A stretch of DNA of 64,000 nucleotides from an uncultured Bacteroidia bacterium (GTDB taxonomy: Bacteria; Bacteroidota; Bacteroidia; NS11-12g; UBA955). Positions within the stretch are counted from its first letter, which is position 1. Every line of letters begins with the position of its first letter. The notes under the pieces are model-generated. The model worked only from the letters and a program-made list of their open reading frames with translations, was not told where the DNA came from and ran no database searches. Made by a program: the position numbers and the translations under genes. This document shows positions 18,067 to 28,011 of the stretch, one piece after another. The stretch lies in assembly GCA_943788195.1 (NCBI GenBank), contig CALSPH010000001.1:1251595-1315594 (forward strand). The letters run 5' to 3'.

Positions 18067-20658
18067 ATGAAGAAAAGCTACTTATATTTATTTTTTTTCG
18101 GTGCATCTATAGCTTTGCTGTATTCAAGTTTGTCGGTTTTTGGTAGAAGTTCTGGAACCGGCATAGCAGGTAATACGAATGCCCCATCCGAAGGCAGTTG
18201 CGCAGGTTGTCATACGGGAACTGCTCTTCAAACCAGCGCTGCTTCAACTACCAATTTGTTGCATAATACCGGATTTTTGGGTGGGGGGTATTTCCCAGAT
18301 ACCACTTATAACATGACCATAGCATTCAAAAAAACAGGTACCAGTAAATTTGGATTCAGCCTTACCGTACTTAAAGAATCGGATGATTCACCAGTAGGTT
18401 CATTAACAGCAGTTACGGGGAGTAGTCAAGCTTCGACTGCTTTTGTTGGTGGCAAAACACGGTCGTATGTATCGCACACAGGCAGCTCTAATTCCAGTAC
18501 AAGTACGGATAGTATATATTGGAGTTTTAAATGGAAAGCACCTAATTCGGATGTAGGTAATGTCAACTTTTATGCAGTGGTAAATGCCACAAATAGCAAT
18601 AATCAGAATTCAGGGGATGTGATTTATGCAAAAAAGTTTACTTATGGAATTAGCAACCTTGTAACTACTGCAACAATTGAAAGTAACGACACCGTTATTT
18701 GTGCAAATGAACCTGTGGTTTTAAAAGGCAATGGCACCAATATTCCATTAGCCTATGAATGGAAGATGCCGAGTGGCAATCCAACTTCCGATACATCAAA
18801 AACATCGAGCGTTACCTATACCACTTCTGGAATAAAATGGGTAACCTTACGAACAAGGAATCAATATGGTTGGAGTAAATTGGATTCTATGAAGGTAACC
18901 GTTAAAGCAACTCCTATCGCGAACATAATAAACATAGGCCCAATCGAACTTTGTGAAGGAGACTCCATAGAATTACAAGCAAGTTTTCAGTTGAATACCC
19001 AATATAAATGGTTGCCTGGAAATCAAAACGGAAGAAAACTTTGGGTGAAAGATTCAGGAAATTATCGAGTAGAAGCCACTAACACATTAACGAATTGTGT
19101 AAGGCTAAGTAATGCCATACGTGTGAACGTTTCACCAAAACCTACTTTAACGATTACGGATATTGACAAAGCCGACACGGTGTGTAATTTGTTTCCAGTA
19201 CGCTACCTGATCCAAACTAGTGGAAGTTATGATTCTGCACAAGTTTTTGTGAATGGAAACCTTAACCAAACGGGTTCAAAGGATACGGTATCAATTAGTC
19301 CATCTGCAGGCGATTCTTTTATTTTTGACGTAAAGCTATATAATAATGGTTGCATTTCTGACCTTTCCAATTCTATTGTGAAGTATACCTTACCTACGCC
19401 AAACGTACCTTCGGCCAATTGCGGTGCACAGAAAGACAGCAGCATCACCATTAATTGGAATGCTGTTCCAAGTGTATCTGGTTATGAGGTATCAAAGGAT
19501 AGTGGAATGATATGGATTGAATTGGGCCCAGGTGTGTTAAGTCATACATTCTCCAACCTGCAAAAAGGAGTGGAAATTAAGTTGTTGCTCAGATCTGTCA
19601 GTGCTACGGCTTGCCCAAAAAGCACCAGTGCAGCGATTGTATGTTCAACCACACCCTGCATTAAACCATTCAGCAGTATTGATTGGAAGAGTAATGTATG
19701 CGTAGGTCAAGAAGATCACCTGATTATTCGAGGTCTAACTACCAACAACTATACTGTTAATATAAATGGAGTGCCTCAACCCATGGATAGCTTAGTGTCT
19801 TTTGAACTCATGGGTGACTCGACCTTAACCGTTTCATTAACCGATTTGAATCAATTAGAATGCGGAGCATACGAAGAAACACAGTCCATTACCGCACAAT
19901 CCAGAATTAACGCGAGCTATGGCATTATAACCAATGATTCAATTTGTAAAAATGATCTAGTGGTGTGGAATATTGATCCAAAACGCAGTTCAATTTCGTA
20001 TGAAATTTTTGTGCAACGCGATATGGATAGTGAACTAAGGTTAGACAGCTTTACCAGTTCGGGAGTCTACACAACACCGATCATTGCTGACAGTCAAAGA
20101 TTTCGTCTGCAAATAACCGAGGGAGTTTGTAAGGAAGAAATCAATGTGCCTACGTTGTTTGGGGTTGATGTTCCAGTGTTTAATACTTCAATTTCAGCAT
20201 CTTGGTATTATCATACTTTGCTTGCAACGGACCCAACTCTAAAATATGTTTGGAAGGATAGTAAAGGGGTTCAAATAGACCAGAATGGCGATTCCGTGGT
20301 TTATTATTTGATTGCTGAGAAGGGTCAGGGTCAAAAAATATATGTAACCGGGACTAATTCATTTGGATGTGAAACTTTAGACAGTGTAGAGTTCACAGTA
20401 GGAGATTTTCTGTCAGTTTCACAGTTATCCAAGCAACTTAACGTTTACCCCAATCCAAATTCCGGCAAAAAGCTTTATATCGAAAACAATACAAGTACAA
20501 AACTGCAATTAGAATTGCATGATGTGAGTGGAAAATTGATACAAAGTTTGAGGGTGAAGTTAGGATTGAACGCGATCCAATTAAATGGGGTTGATGCAGG
20601 GATTTATTTGCTCACAGACGAACAAGGACTGTTCATTGAAAAATTGATTATAGAATAG
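18067..20658 (+). CDS. Large secreted T9SS protein with CxxCH motif
   Basis: An 863-aa exported protein with an N-terminal signal peptide (MKKSYLYLFFFGASIALLYS). Just after it, SEGSCAGCHTG contains a CxxCH haem-binding-like motif (Cys45, Cys48, His49) inside a domain that resembles the choice-of-anchor/reelin-like module of Bacteroidota surface proteins (about 35-200). PKD/Ig-like repeats with paired cysteines follow, then a fibronectin-type segment near residues 455-520. The C-terminus is a type A sorting domain (LNVYPNPNSGKKLYI, DAGIYLLTDEQG), so export by the type IX system and surface anchoring or release are expected. Binding or adhesion is plausible but not shown. The end overlaps the convergent TonB-domain gene by 11 bp. 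Confidence 0.85.
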   Translation: MKKSYLYLFFFGASIALLYSSLSVFGRSSGTGIAGNTNAPSEGSCAGCHTGTALQTSAASTTNLLHNTGFLGGGYFPDTTYNMTIAFKKTGTSKFGFSLTVLKESDDSPVGSLTAVTGSSQASTAFVGGKTRSYVSHTGSSNSSTSTDSIYWSFKWKAPNSDVGNVNFYAVVNATNSNNQNSGDVIYAKKFTYGISNLVTTATIESNDTVICANEPVVLKGNGTNIPLAYEWKMPSGNPTSDTSKTSSVTYTTSGIKWVTLRTRNQYGWSKLDSMKVTVKATPIANIINIGPIELCEGDSIELQASFQLNTQYKWLPGNQNGRKLWVKDSGNYRVEATNTLTNCVRLSNAIRVNVSPKPTLTITDIDKADTVCNLFPVRYLIQTSGSYDSAQVFVNGNLNQTGSKDTVSISPSAGDSFIFDVKLYNNGCISDLSNSIVKYTLPTPNVPSANCGAQKDSSITINWNAVPSVSGYEVSKDSGMIWIELGPGVLSHTFSNLQKGVEIKLLLRSVSATACPKSTSAAIVCSTTPCIKPFSSIDWKSNVCVGQEDHLIIRGLTTNNYTVNINGVPQPMDSLVSFELMGDSTLTVSLTDLNQLECGAYEETQSITAQSRINASYGIITNDSICKNDLVVWNIDPKRSSISYEIFVQRDMDSELRLDSFTSSGVYTTPIIADSQRFRLQITEGVCKEEINVPTLFGVDVPVFNTSISASWYYHTLLATDPTLKYVWKDSKGVQIDQNGDSVVYYLIAEKGQGQKIYVTGTNSFGCETLDSVEFTVGDFLSVSQLSKQLNVYPNPNSGKKLYIENNTSTKLQLELHDVSGKLIQSLRVKLGLNAIQLNGVDAGIYLLTDEQGLFIEKLIIE

Positions 20659-21199
20659 CCCAGGCCGCAATCAATGCAGATACACAGGCAGTAATGATTA
20701 CGATTTTTATATTGCGCGTAGTCTTGTCAAACTTGGGTGGCATGCGTTCAGGAGTAACAACAAATTGACCCATTTCTACTTGGGTAATCAGATAGTAAAA
20801 CTCCATCTTTGTTTTTACATTTCGGTCATTTTTAATCCTTGGCTTCCAGCGGGGCATGCTGTCCAATGCCGTTTGCAATGGAAAGATCAATCGCGACTCC
20901 ATACTAGAAACGTCTACATTTTTTGGGTACCCGTTTTTATCAATGGTAAATGAAACCAAGGCTGTTGCTCCAATAGCCTGCATGCTAAAGCCTGTACGAA
21001 TATCTTGAAATAGTTTTTCCTCCAAGTAATCTTCCAAACTTACATACCCCCTGGCAATAAATTCCGGAGCAGCTCTTGCAACAATAACCTTATCCAATGC
21101 CTCATCCGAATCTCCATAGGAGATGATTTGGGCCTTACCCATTGATGGGATATGTAGATAGGCAATAATGACGAGGAAAAAAGAAAGCTTGGTTTGCAC
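20648..21199 (-). CDS. TonB C-terminal-domain protein with C-terminal membrane anchor
   Basis: A 183-aa protein with a signal-like N-terminus (LSFFLVIIAYLHIPSMGKAQ) and a TonB-C-like domain: ATALVSFTIDKNGYPKNVDV followed by LDSMPRWKPRIKN. Unlike a true TonB it has no N-terminal Pro-rich linker, and its strongest hydrophobic helix (IKIVIITACVSALIAAWAIL) is at the C-terminus. This suggests a tail-anchored or repurposed TonB-domain protein. It could still contact outer-membrane receptors, but no ExbB/ExbD or receptor gene is adjacent. It is convergent with the large T9SS gene and shares 11 bp with it. Confidence 0.7.
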   Translation of the reverse strand: MQTKLSFFLVIIAYLHIPSMGKAQIISYGDSDEALDKVIVARAAPEFIARGYVSLEDYLEEKLFQDIRTGFSMQAIGATALVSFTIDKNGYPKNVDVSSMESRLIFPLQTALDSMPRWKPRIKNDRNVKTKMEFYYLITQVEMGQFVVTPERMPPKFDKTTRNIKIVIITACVSALIAAWAIL

Positions 21200-21296
21200 T
21201 TAACAAAGTTAGGAAATTGAAGTGAGAAGTTTCGGTTATTCGCTTTTGGTTAACTTGGTTTGATAATGAAAATGATAATCTTATTGCAGCGGTCTA

Positions 21297-21389
21297 CTTT
21301 TCGACTCCGCTCAAAGTGACTCTTTCGTTCTAAATATTTGGGCAAAAACGCGTCATGCTGATTTTTTGCATAGCAAAAGTATCGAAGCA
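21297..21389. repeat. Repeat half-units, copy 6
   Basis: CTTTTCGACTCCGCTCAAAGTGAC (21297-21320) and a GTCATGCTGATTTTTTGCATAGCAAAAGTATCGAAGC stretch (21352 onward) are diverged units of the same family. TTTTGC and GCAAAA can pair. They fill the space between the TonB-domain gene and fdhD. Confidence 0.6.
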
Positions 21390-21427
21390 CAGCGTTTTAC
21401 TAGGTACTCAAAACTAAATACTCAAAA

Positions 21428-22252
21428 CTATCCAAGTTCTATCCGCTCAACACCGTGATACACATTGTATCGGTTTTCATTTAAGAACCCAACCAAAGTA
21501 ATGTCAAAATCTTTGGCCAATTCTACCGCCAAACTACTTGGTGCTCCAACGGCCATAATAAACTTTATACCTGCCATTGCGGCTTTTTGAATTAACTCAA
21601 AACTTGCTCTTCCACTCAACAATAAGAGATGTTGATTCAAGGGTAGGTTGTCGTTTTGAAAGGACCATCCGATTAATTTATCTAATGCATTGTGTCTGCC
21701 AACATCTTCTCTTAATTGCATTAGTTTGCCATTTAGATCAAATAATGCAGCAGCATGTAAACCACCAGTGCTCTCAAATACTTCCTGTTGCTTTCTCAAT
21801 TCATTCGGTAAAGCTTTTATCAAGTCTTTAGGAACTGAAAATGTACTTTCAATATCCTGAAGTCTGCAAACCGTTTTGATACTGTCGATACTGGCTTTTC
21901 CGCACACTCCACAACTGCTGCTCGTATAAAAATGACGTTCAATTTTACTTAGATCCAGTGGCATACTATCATTCAATAGTATGTTAATGGTGTTTTCCCC
22001 TGTTTCGTGGCCATCAACCTGCTTTGCGTCTGCAATAATGCCTTCTGTAAAAAGGAAGCCCAGTGCCAAGTCCAGGTCGGTGCCAGGTGTTCGCATCGTG
22101 ATACTGATATTCTTATTGAGTAATGGCGGGTTTGCTGTGAATGCGGATATGCTTATTTCAACAGGCTCTTCCACTGCCAGGGCATCATCCTTTTCAACAA
22201 CCGTATCAACTTCAACACGGGTAATATGAATGGCTTGGGTAGGATTATTCAT
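21428..22252 (-). CDS. fdhD: Formate dehydrogenase accessory sulfurtransferase
   Basis: FdhD moves sulfur from a cysteine desulfurase to the molybdenum cofactor of formate dehydrogenases. The protein has 274 aa from ATG 22252, which overlaps the mobA end by 8 bp; the open frame upstream of this ATG lies inside mobA. The redox-active pair is present in SSSCGVCGKAS (Cys114, Cys117), preceded by the conserved RTPGTDLDLALGFLFTEGI. EDVGRHNALDK and LSGRASFE are also typical. No formate dehydrogenase is in this window, so the target enzyme must be elsewhere. Its partner mobA lies directly upstream. Confidence 0.95.
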   Translation of the reverse strand: MNNPTQAIHITRVEVDTVVEKDDALAVEEPVEISISAFTANPPLLNKNISITMRTPGTDLDLALGFLFTEGIIADAKQVDGHETGENTINILLNDSMPLDLSKIERHFYTSSSCGVCGKASIDSIKTVCRLQDIESTFSVPKDLIKALPNELRKQQEVFESTGGLHAAALFDLNGKLMQLREDVGRHNALDKLIGWSFQNDNLPLNQHLLLLSGRASFELIQKAAMAGIKFIMAVGAPSSLAVELAKDFDITLVGFLNENRYNVYHGVERIELG

Positions 22253-22838
22253 GGTCAATTTCTTTTCTGATCTCCTTTTCTTCCTCAGGAGTGTTCGCAG
22301 TAGCAAATCTAATGGAATTTAGTGGTTTAAGTTTATGCACCTTGGCATTTCCCAAGATGGTTTGAAGTTTCAATTGGTTTGAAACCAAAGCTTGTTTAAA
22401 TCCTTGTAGCATATCTATTGTGTAATATGCTACAGTAGGCAAATAGAGAAGACTGTCTGGTGCCTGATATGCCATGGATCGCTTATTTTTTTCTGATTCA
22501 AAGATGAGGTGATTTAAATCCCAGCGTTGGAGCATAGGGTAATCACAGCCAACAACCAACAAAGATTTATTTGGGTGAAGTTCCATGGCCGTTAAAATTC
22601 CCCCTAAAGCGCCTTTGTCTTCGTATGCATCAATGATATAAGAATAATTGGGGTTTAAGTCATTTTGCTGCGTTTTGTTCAGCGAAATGGAAGTATTTAG
22701 CCCCATGGACATTAGCATATCGGCTACCTCATACATTTGTTCTTTTTGATGATAAATAATCCGAGACTTATCTTTGCCCATACGTTTGGATTTACCACCT
22801 GCTAGTACAAGTGCATATACTGTTGGTATCTTAGGCAT
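22245..22838 (-). CDS. mobA: Molybdenum cofactor guanylyltransferase-like protein
   Basis: MobA attaches GMP to molybdopterin to form the guanine dinucleotide cofactor. A 197-aa Rossmann-like nucleotidyltransferase with the signature LVLAGGKSKRMGKDK at 11-24 and the metal-binding Asp in VVGCDYPML. The start is taken at ATG 22838; an upstream TTG at 22844 is less likely. The start overlaps the MFS stop by 8 bp and the end overlaps fdhD by 8 bp. Coupling with fdhD supports a molybdenum-cofactor role. A related nucleotidyltransferase is the main alternative. Confidence 0.88.
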   Translation of the reverse strand: MPKIPTVYALVLAGGKSKRMGKDKSRIIYHQKEQMYEVADMLMSMGLNTSISLNKTQQNDLNPNYSYIIDAYEDKGALGGILTAMELHPNKSLLVVGCDYPMLQRWDLNHLIFESEKNKRSMAYQAPDSLLYLPTVAYYTIDMLQGFKQALVSNQLKLQTILGNAKVHKLKPLNSIRFATANTPEEEKEIRKEIDHE

Positions 22839-24051
22839 TATCAAGTGCCTTTCTAGATTTATAATCCTTTTTGCTAAAATCGATCTTGGTTAACCAAACA
22901 AAAACGGCTGAAGCTGCCACGACAATACTTGTGAACCAATAAACGGGCATGATATTGGGTGTAAGGTTTTGGCATATCCCGGTGAGTGCTCCGCCTAAAA
23001 TTATACCTGTTTCAAGTCCAATGAAAACTGTAGCATAAGCCCTTCCCATATATTTTTCATCCGCCTTATCGGTGGTCCATGCAAAAAGGGTAGGCGATCC
23101 TGCACCTTGACACAATCCCCAAATTCCGACAATTGTTAAATACTGCCATGTTTCTGTAACCAGGCTCGTCAAATAAATGGTGAGTGCCAGTAAAGTAAGC
23201 GAAATGCGCAGCACCCAAACTCTTCCATATATATCAGAAAGGTGCGCCACGTAAAGTCTAGTAAAAATGGAGGATACGGTCATGATGGTAAAAGCCACTC
23301 CTAAGTTTTTTATACTGAGTAATTTTGAATGCTCGGATGCTATGGTTAAGAAAGCTCCAAAAGCGAAACTGGCCGCAAAAACCACAATGAAAGGACCGTA
23401 TACTTTCGGCTCATAAAAGTCTTTAAGTTTTATCTTCAAGCTGCTCATTTTAAACCGATGTGTATTTTCTGCGGTTTCAGGTAATGTTTTAAAAATGAGT
23501 AAGGCCAAGATCCCAATTGCCGAAGAAACAATCCAGATCCAATCATAGCCCCATTGATTAAAAATATACCCTCCTAGGATAGGGCCAATAGCCATACCAA
23601 GGTTGTTGCTCATACCTACAATACCCATGGCAATGCCTCTGCGCGAAGAAGGTGCAAGATCACCTGTATAAGCAGTAGCACCAGTAGGTGTGAACCCCGT
23701 TGACATACCGTGTAAAAAACGAATGAATAACACCATCCAATAACTGAAGGCAAACAAATACCCCAAGCCTGCAGCAAAGGATATACCCGCACCAAACATT
23801 AACACAGGAATTCTACCAATACGATCGGTGAGAATACCGCTAAAGGGCCTAGAAATAAGTGCCATTAATGCAAAAAGAGAGATGTGATATCCTTTGAAAC
23901 GACCACCACCTAAAGACTCGATATAATCGGGCATATTGGGAATAACCATTTGAAAACTAGCGCAAAAAACCACACTACCCAAACACATCATCCAAAATGG
24001 TTTAGAAAACTGAGTAAAGAAGGGGGATATGGTTTTTACTAAACCGCGCAC
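22831..24051 (-). CDS. MFS transporter
   Basis: A 406-aa major facilitator with 12 predicted helices. The motif A loop is present (LTDRIGRIPVLMFG, near residues 74-87) and there is a matching but weaker loop in the second half (LSDIYGRVWVLRI). A cytoplasmic linker separates the two halves around residues 195-210. The start codon is GTG at 24051, overlapping the lepA stop as TAGTG. The substrate is unknown. It sits between lepA and mobA-fdhD, so an export role or oxyanion transport is possible, but nothing in the sequence shows it. Confidence 0.87.
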   Translation of the reverse strand: MRGLVKTISPFFTQFSKPFWMMCLGSVVFCASFQMVIPNMPDYIESLGGGRFKGYHISLFALMALISRPFSGILTDRIGRIPVLMFGAGISFAAGLGYLFAFSYWMVLFIRFLHGMSTGFTPTGATAYTGDLAPSSRRGIAMGIVGMSNNLGMAIGPILGGYIFNQWGYDWIWIVSSAIGILALLIFKTLPETAENTHRFKMSSLKIKLKDFYEPKVYGPFIVVFAASFAFGAFLTIASEHSKLLSIKNLGVAFTIMTVSSIFTRLYVAHLSDIYGRVWVLRISLTLLALTIYLTSLVTETWQYLTIVGIWGLCQGAGSPTLFAWTTDKADEKYMGRAYATVFIGLETGIILGGALTGICQNLTPNIMPVYWFTSIVVAASAVFVWLTKIDFSKKDYKSRKALDNA

Positions 24052-25838
24052 TAGTCCAATTTTAGTACAGCCATGAAAGCAGATTGGGGAACTTCAACAT
24101 TACCCAGTTGTTTCATCCGTTTCTTACCTTTTTTCTGTTTCTCGAGTAATTTTCTTTTACGGGATATATCACCACCGTAGCATTTTGCGGTAACGTCTTT
24201 ACGCATTGCAGATATGGTTTCTCTGGCAATAACTTTAGCGCCAATTGCTGCCTGTATGGCAATTTCAAATTGCTGTTTTGGGATCAATTCTTTAAGTTTT
24301 ACGCAGATGCGTTTTCCTAAATCATATGCTCGGTCTTTATGTATTATTGCTGAGAGCGCATCAATGGGCTCCTTGTTCAACATAATATCCATTTTCACCA
24401 ACTTACTTTCTTTTCTACCAATTAAATGGTAATCAAAAGAGGCATACCCTTTGGTATTGGATTTAAGTTTATCATAAAAATCAAAAACAACTTCAGCCAA
24501 TGGAAGTTCAAAAATCAATTCAACTCGGTTGGCGGTTAAATAGACTTGGTTTTTAATGGTCCCTCTTTTTTCAATACACAAGGTAATGATGGGGCCGACA
24601 TAATCTGCTGCAGTAATAATAGATGCCTGAATATAAGGTTCCTCAACATACAATAGTTTGTCAGGGTCGGGCAAATCTACCGGGTTATTTACGGTTATTT
24701 CCCCCTCCTTTTTGGTATGAGCAATATAACTAACGTTAGGCACGGTTGTAATCACCGTCATGCCGAATTCTCTTTCAAGGCGCTCCTGGATGATTTCCAT
24801 ATGCAGCATTCCCAAGAAACCGCATCGAAAGCCAAAGCCCAAGGCAGCTGAACTTTCAGGCTCAAAAACTAAACTCGCATCATTCAACTGGAGCTTGTAC
24901 ATGCTTTCACGAAGCTCTTCAAAATCTTCCGTGTCTACTGGATATATTCCTGCAAAAACCATGGGTTTAACATCCTCAAAACCTTGAATGGCTTCTTGAG
25001 TCTGATTCTCCTCTAGCGTGATGGTATCACCTACTTTTACTTCTTTAGCATTTTTAATACCACTGATAATATAACCAACATCGCCCGCATTGAGGTGATC
25101 TCTTGGCTCTTGTTCCAATTTAAGAACGCCAATTTCATCCGCGTTGTAGGTCATACCAGTATTCATAAACCGAACTTGGTCACCTTGTTTCAACACACCG
25201 TGTTCTATTTTGAAATAAGCAATAATCCCTCGATACGAATTGTATACCGAATCAAATATTAGCGCTTTTAGCGGGGCATTGATATCTCCCTGTGGATGAG
25301 GTACCCGTTTAACAATGGCTTCGAGTATGGTTTGCACACCTAAGCCTGTTTTGCCACTTGCAGGGATAATTTCCTCTTCTTTACAACCAATCAAATCAAT
25401 AATTTGATCTTTAACTTCTTCTGGCATTGCTCCAGGCAAGTCCATTTTATTTAGTATTGGGATAATTTCAAGACCCTGATCAATGGCCAAATACAGATTA
25501 CTGATGGTTTGGGCTTGTATTCCTTGTGACGCATCTACGATAAGTAAAGCTCCTTCACAGGCTGCAATTGACCTTGAAACTTCATAACTGAAATCAACGT
25601 GTCCCGGTGTGTCTATGAGATTAAAAATATAGTTTTTGCCATCTTGAATATAATTCATTTGAATGGCGTGACTCTTAATGGTTATACCACGTTCGCGTTC
25701 TATATCCATATTGTCCAAAAGCTGAGCTTTCATGTCACGACTCGTAATAGTTTGAGTTGTTTCCAATAGTCGATCAGCCAAGGTGCTTTTACCATGGTCA
25801 ATATGGGCAATGATGCAAAAATTTCGAATGTGCTGCAT
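24051..25838 (-). CDS. lepA: Elongation factor 4 (LepA)
   Basis: LepA is a ribosomal GTPase that back-translocates or remodels stalled ribosomes. The protein has 595 aa, normal length. G1 is AHIDHGKST (11-19), the switch and DTPGHVDF motif follows, and NKMDLPGA gives G4. The family-specific C-terminal domain ends in [27 protein letters not shown]. The start ATG 25838 sits 7 bp after a TATATTTG promoter box on the minus strand. It leads the operon lepA-MFS-mobA-fdhD, whose genes overlap by 1 to 8 bp. Confidence 0.97.
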   Translation of the reverse strand: MQHIRNFCIIAHIDHGKSTLADRLLETTQTITSRDMKAQLLDNMDIERERGITIKSHAIQMNYIQDGKNYIFNLIDTPGHVDFSYEVSRSIAACEGALLIVDASQGIQAQTISNLYLAIDQGLEIIPILNKMDLPGAMPEEVKDQIIDLIGCKEEEIIPASGKTGLGVQTILEAIVKRVPHPQGDINAPLKALIFDSVYNSYRGIIAYFKIEHGVLKQGDQVRFMNTGMTYNADEIGVLKLEQEPRDHLNAGDVGYIISGIKNAKEVKVGDTITLEENQTQEAIQGFEDVKPMVFAGIYPVDTEDFEELRESMYKLQLNDASLVFEPESSAALGFGFRCGFLGMLHMEIIQERLEREFGMTVITTVPNVSYIAHTKKEGEITVNNPVDLPDPDKLLYVEEPYIQASIITAADYVGPIITLCIEKRGTIKNQVYLTANRVELIFELPLAEVVFDFYDKLKSNTKGYASFDYHLIGRKESKLVKMDIMLNKEPIDALSAIIHKDRAYDLGKRICVKLKELIPKQQFEIAIQAAIGAKVIARETISAMRKDVTAKCYGGDISRKRKLLEKQKKGKKRMKQLGNVEVPQSAFMAVLKLD

Positions 25839-25845
25839 TAAGCTG

Positions 25846-25853
25846 CAAATATA
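25846..25853 (-). promoter_or_regulatory. TAnnTTTG box for lepA operon
   Basis: The minus strand reads TATATTTGCAGC 7 bp before the lepA ATG. The TAnnTTTGCAG form is shared with three other boxes in this window. No -33 TTG is seen at 19-21 bp. The transcript would have a very short leader. Confidence 0.5.
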
Positions 25854-25929
25854 GTTTTTATACAGTTTGGATTGGAGTGAAAAATAGAATAATTTTCTCT
25901 TGTAAACTGACTATTTATTAATCGCTATT

Positions 25930-26652
25930 TTATTTGGGTTGTTTTCCCTGGATTGTATGATGGATACTCAACTGCAGTTGATTTTTACCTATGGCATTAT
26001 TCGTTTGATTCATGATGCCCAGCTGTACTTTTAAATTATTTTTTAGATGATATCCCATGGCCACATAAGCTCTGTTTCTATCAAAGTATTCTGTAGACGA
26101 AGTGGCACTAACTTTTTTTTGACCATTGATGAATAGTTCATTGTACAAGGCCAGATAAACAGTTCTTTTTTGCATCTCTTTATAGTTCAACGCAATATTA
26201 ATAAACAGATTATACCGATAGCGGGTTCTAAAATTTTGCTTTTCAACAAAACGTTGTTCATACCTAAATCGGTGGGTAAGATAAACACGATTGCCCACTT
26301 TTTGGGGCAAAAGAGCTTCTTGATAAATACGTCTTTCATTTGTAGTGTTTTTCAGGTTTACACCCATCGTACCTGTCGTTATATTTCCATAGCCCAAGGT
26401 TAACTTTATGTTTTTAGCAGGGGAGTAGGTTATTCCTCCACGAATCAAAAGTTGTTCCAAATCTCCCCCCAAATTCCAGTTCCGATGCTGAATATCTCCC
26501 TGAAAACCGATGGGGCCCTCTTTGATTTTTGCATTCCAGAAGTACATATACCAAGCACCTAAATCATTGTTATAAGATTGCCCCATAGCTAATGGGATTA
26601 CGGACCCCCAAACGAGTAGGCATAGAATAGTGTTTCTAAAACCTCTTTTCAT
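25930..26652 (-). CDS. DUF2490 outer-membrane-like protein
   Basis: A 240-aa exported protein with a signal peptide (about residues 1-24, ending LAMGQ) and the DUF2490 pattern: a first strand DLGAWYMYFWNAKI, a RNWNLGGDLEQLLIRGG segment, and alternating aromatic strands with RYEQRF and RTRYRYNLFINI that end in a beta-barrel-like C-terminus. The family is predicted to be outer membrane, with unknown function. It starts 5 bp after the beta-carbonic anhydrase stop, so the two form a unit, but a common role is not evident. Confidence 0.83.
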   Translation of the reverse strand: MKRGFRNTILCLLVWGSVIPLAMGQSYNNDLGAWYMYFWNAKIKEGPIGFQGDIQHRNWNLGGDLEQLLIRGGITYSPAKNIKLTLGYGNITTGTMGVNLKNTTNERRIYQEALLPQKVGNRVYLTHRFRYEQRFVEKQNFRTRYRYNLFINIALNYKEMQKRTVYLALYNELFINGQKKVSATSSTEYFDRNRAYVAMGYHLKNNLKVQLGIMNQTNNAIGKNQLQLSIHHTIQGKQPK

Positions 26653-26657
26653 GGTTG

Positions 26658-27224
26658 TTACAGAAAATCTACTGCTCCAGTATCTAAATTGTAATAGGCA
26701 GGAACAATTCGAATATGTCCTTTTTCTGCTGCCTCTCGGATAATCTGAGATCTAGAGATCATTTCTTGAACGGTAAGTTTTGCATTGGTTTTAACAACGT
26801 CATTTACAGTTGAACCATCATGAGAAACAGATAAGGCAGGTTGAATGTGATTCAATAAGTGATTGATATTGTGTCCATTATCACCACCAGCCATGGCTGC
26901 AGTAACTGCTCCACAGTTTTGGTGTCCCATTACTACAATTAGCTTACTGCCTACATGTGCAACGGCATATTCGATACTCGCAAGGCTTGAAGTGTTGGCC
27001 ACATTACCTGCAACACGCACTACAAATAGTTCACCCAATCCAGCATCAAATGCCAATTCTGGTACCACTCGACTATCCGCACAGCTAAGCACGATGGTAT
27101 GAGGTTGTTGTCCGCCTGTAAGTTCGCTACGCCTGCTGCTATCTTGCAATTTACCATCTAACTTGTCTGCGACAAAGTTTTGATTTCCTTGTTTTAACCG
27201 GTCTATTATTTCTTCTATGGTCAT
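26658..27224 (-). CDS. Beta-class carbonic anhydrase
   Basis: This enzyme interconverts CO2 and bicarbonate. The protein has 188 aa with the zinc ligands Cys48 (in LSCADSR), His101 and Cys104 (in GHQNCGA), and the Asp50/Arg52 dyad. No N-terminal targeting signal is present, so it is cytoplasmic. It is the first gene of the CA-DUF2490 unit and has a full TTG-N20-TACATTTG promoter (27237-27268). The 13-bp leader is short. A gamma-class homologue lies at 17500, so the organism may carry two carbonic anhydrase types. Confidence 0.95.
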   Translation of the reverse strand: MTIEEIIDRLKQGNQNFVADKLDGKLQDSSRRSELTGGQQPHTIVLSCADSRVVPELAFDAGLGELFVVRVAGNVANTSSLASIEYAVAHVGSKLIVVMGHQNCGAVTAAMAGGDNGHNINHLLNHIQPALSVSHDGSTVNDVVKTNAKLTVQEMISRSQIIREAAEKGHIRIVPAYYNLDTGAVDFL

Positions 27225-27236
27225 GATATTTTTTTA

Positions 27237-27268
27237 CAAATGTAAAGTTCAAATTGTTCTATTTCAAA
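27237..27268 (-). promoter_or_regulatory. Bacteroidota-type promoter of the carbonic anhydrase gene
   Basis: On the minus strand TTTG, 20 bp, then TACATTTG. The -7 box ends 12 bp before the ATG. The spacing is the same as in the tRNA-Leu promoter at 45482. Confidence 0.6.
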
Positions 27269-27335
27269 GGAAAATATATAATGACCGTAAAATTTGAAGT
27301 GCACCAGTCAATAAAATAAGACATGACTTCTTAAA

Positions 27336-28007
27336 TTAGCTTTTTTGTGCCAGCTGAATAATATCTTTTGGGGTAATGATTGGTTGATGATAGCCCTTGG
27401 TTACGGCATTAATCATGGCATGGCCAATTTGAGTAGTATCCACAATTGAATTAGGAGATATTTTGCGCATGAGTTTTAGTGCCCATAAGAAATAATCATA
27501 CATGAATTGATACAATTTAGTTTTGGATTTAATTCCGCGGAGTGGGATGATGGCACCTGGCCTAAACATAAATGCTTGCTTAAACCCAAGGTTCAGCAAT
27601 GCGTTTTCCGTTTTTCCTTTTATGCGGGCCCACATCGATCTACCTTGTTCTGAAGAATCTGTACCTACACCAGAGACATAAGTGCATGTCATTGCAGAAT
27701 TCTCACTAATTGATGCTTTCGCGATTGCCAGGGTGTATTCATACGTGAGTAGATTGTATTTCTCTTCTTTCATTCCACCTGAGCTTACACCCATGCAAAG
27801 GAAACAGGCATCAAACCCTTCAAATTGGCCTTTAACAGAATTGAAATTCAAGAAATCTGTTAAGATGAGTTCTTTGAGTTTAGGGTGTTTTAAATTTAGA
27901 GGTGTCCTTCCAACGGATAGCACTTGGTTAACATGGGGGTGATCCAAGCATTCTAAGAGGACACCTTTACCTACCATGCCCGTTGCTCCTGTGATAATTA
28001 TTTTCAT
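27336..28007 (-). CDS. NAD(P)-binding SDR/NmrA-like oxidoreductase
   Basis: A 223-aa atypical short-chain dehydrogenase. The glycine-rich motif is ITGATGMVGKGVL (4-16), and the Rossmann fold is followed by a helical region with CTYVSGVGTDSSEQGR and the segment FRPGAIIPL. The catalytic YxxxK is not seen in the canonical form, so it may be a nucleotide-sensing protein or epimerase-like enzyme of the NmrA group. It starts 4 bp after the TetR stop and is probably under TetR control together with it. Confidence 0.85.
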   Translation of the reverse strand: MKIIITGATGMVGKGVLLECLDHPHVNQVLSVGRTPLNLKHPKLKELILTDFLNFNSVKGQFEGFDACFLCMGVSSGGMKEEKYNLLTYEYTLAIAKASISENSAMTCTYVSGVGTDSSEQGRSMWARIKGKTENALLNLGFKQAFMFRPGAIIPLRGIKSKTKLYQFMYDYFLWALKLMRKISPNSIVDTTQIGHAMINAVTKGYHQPIITPKDIIQLAQKS

Positions 28008-28011
28008 TCCG

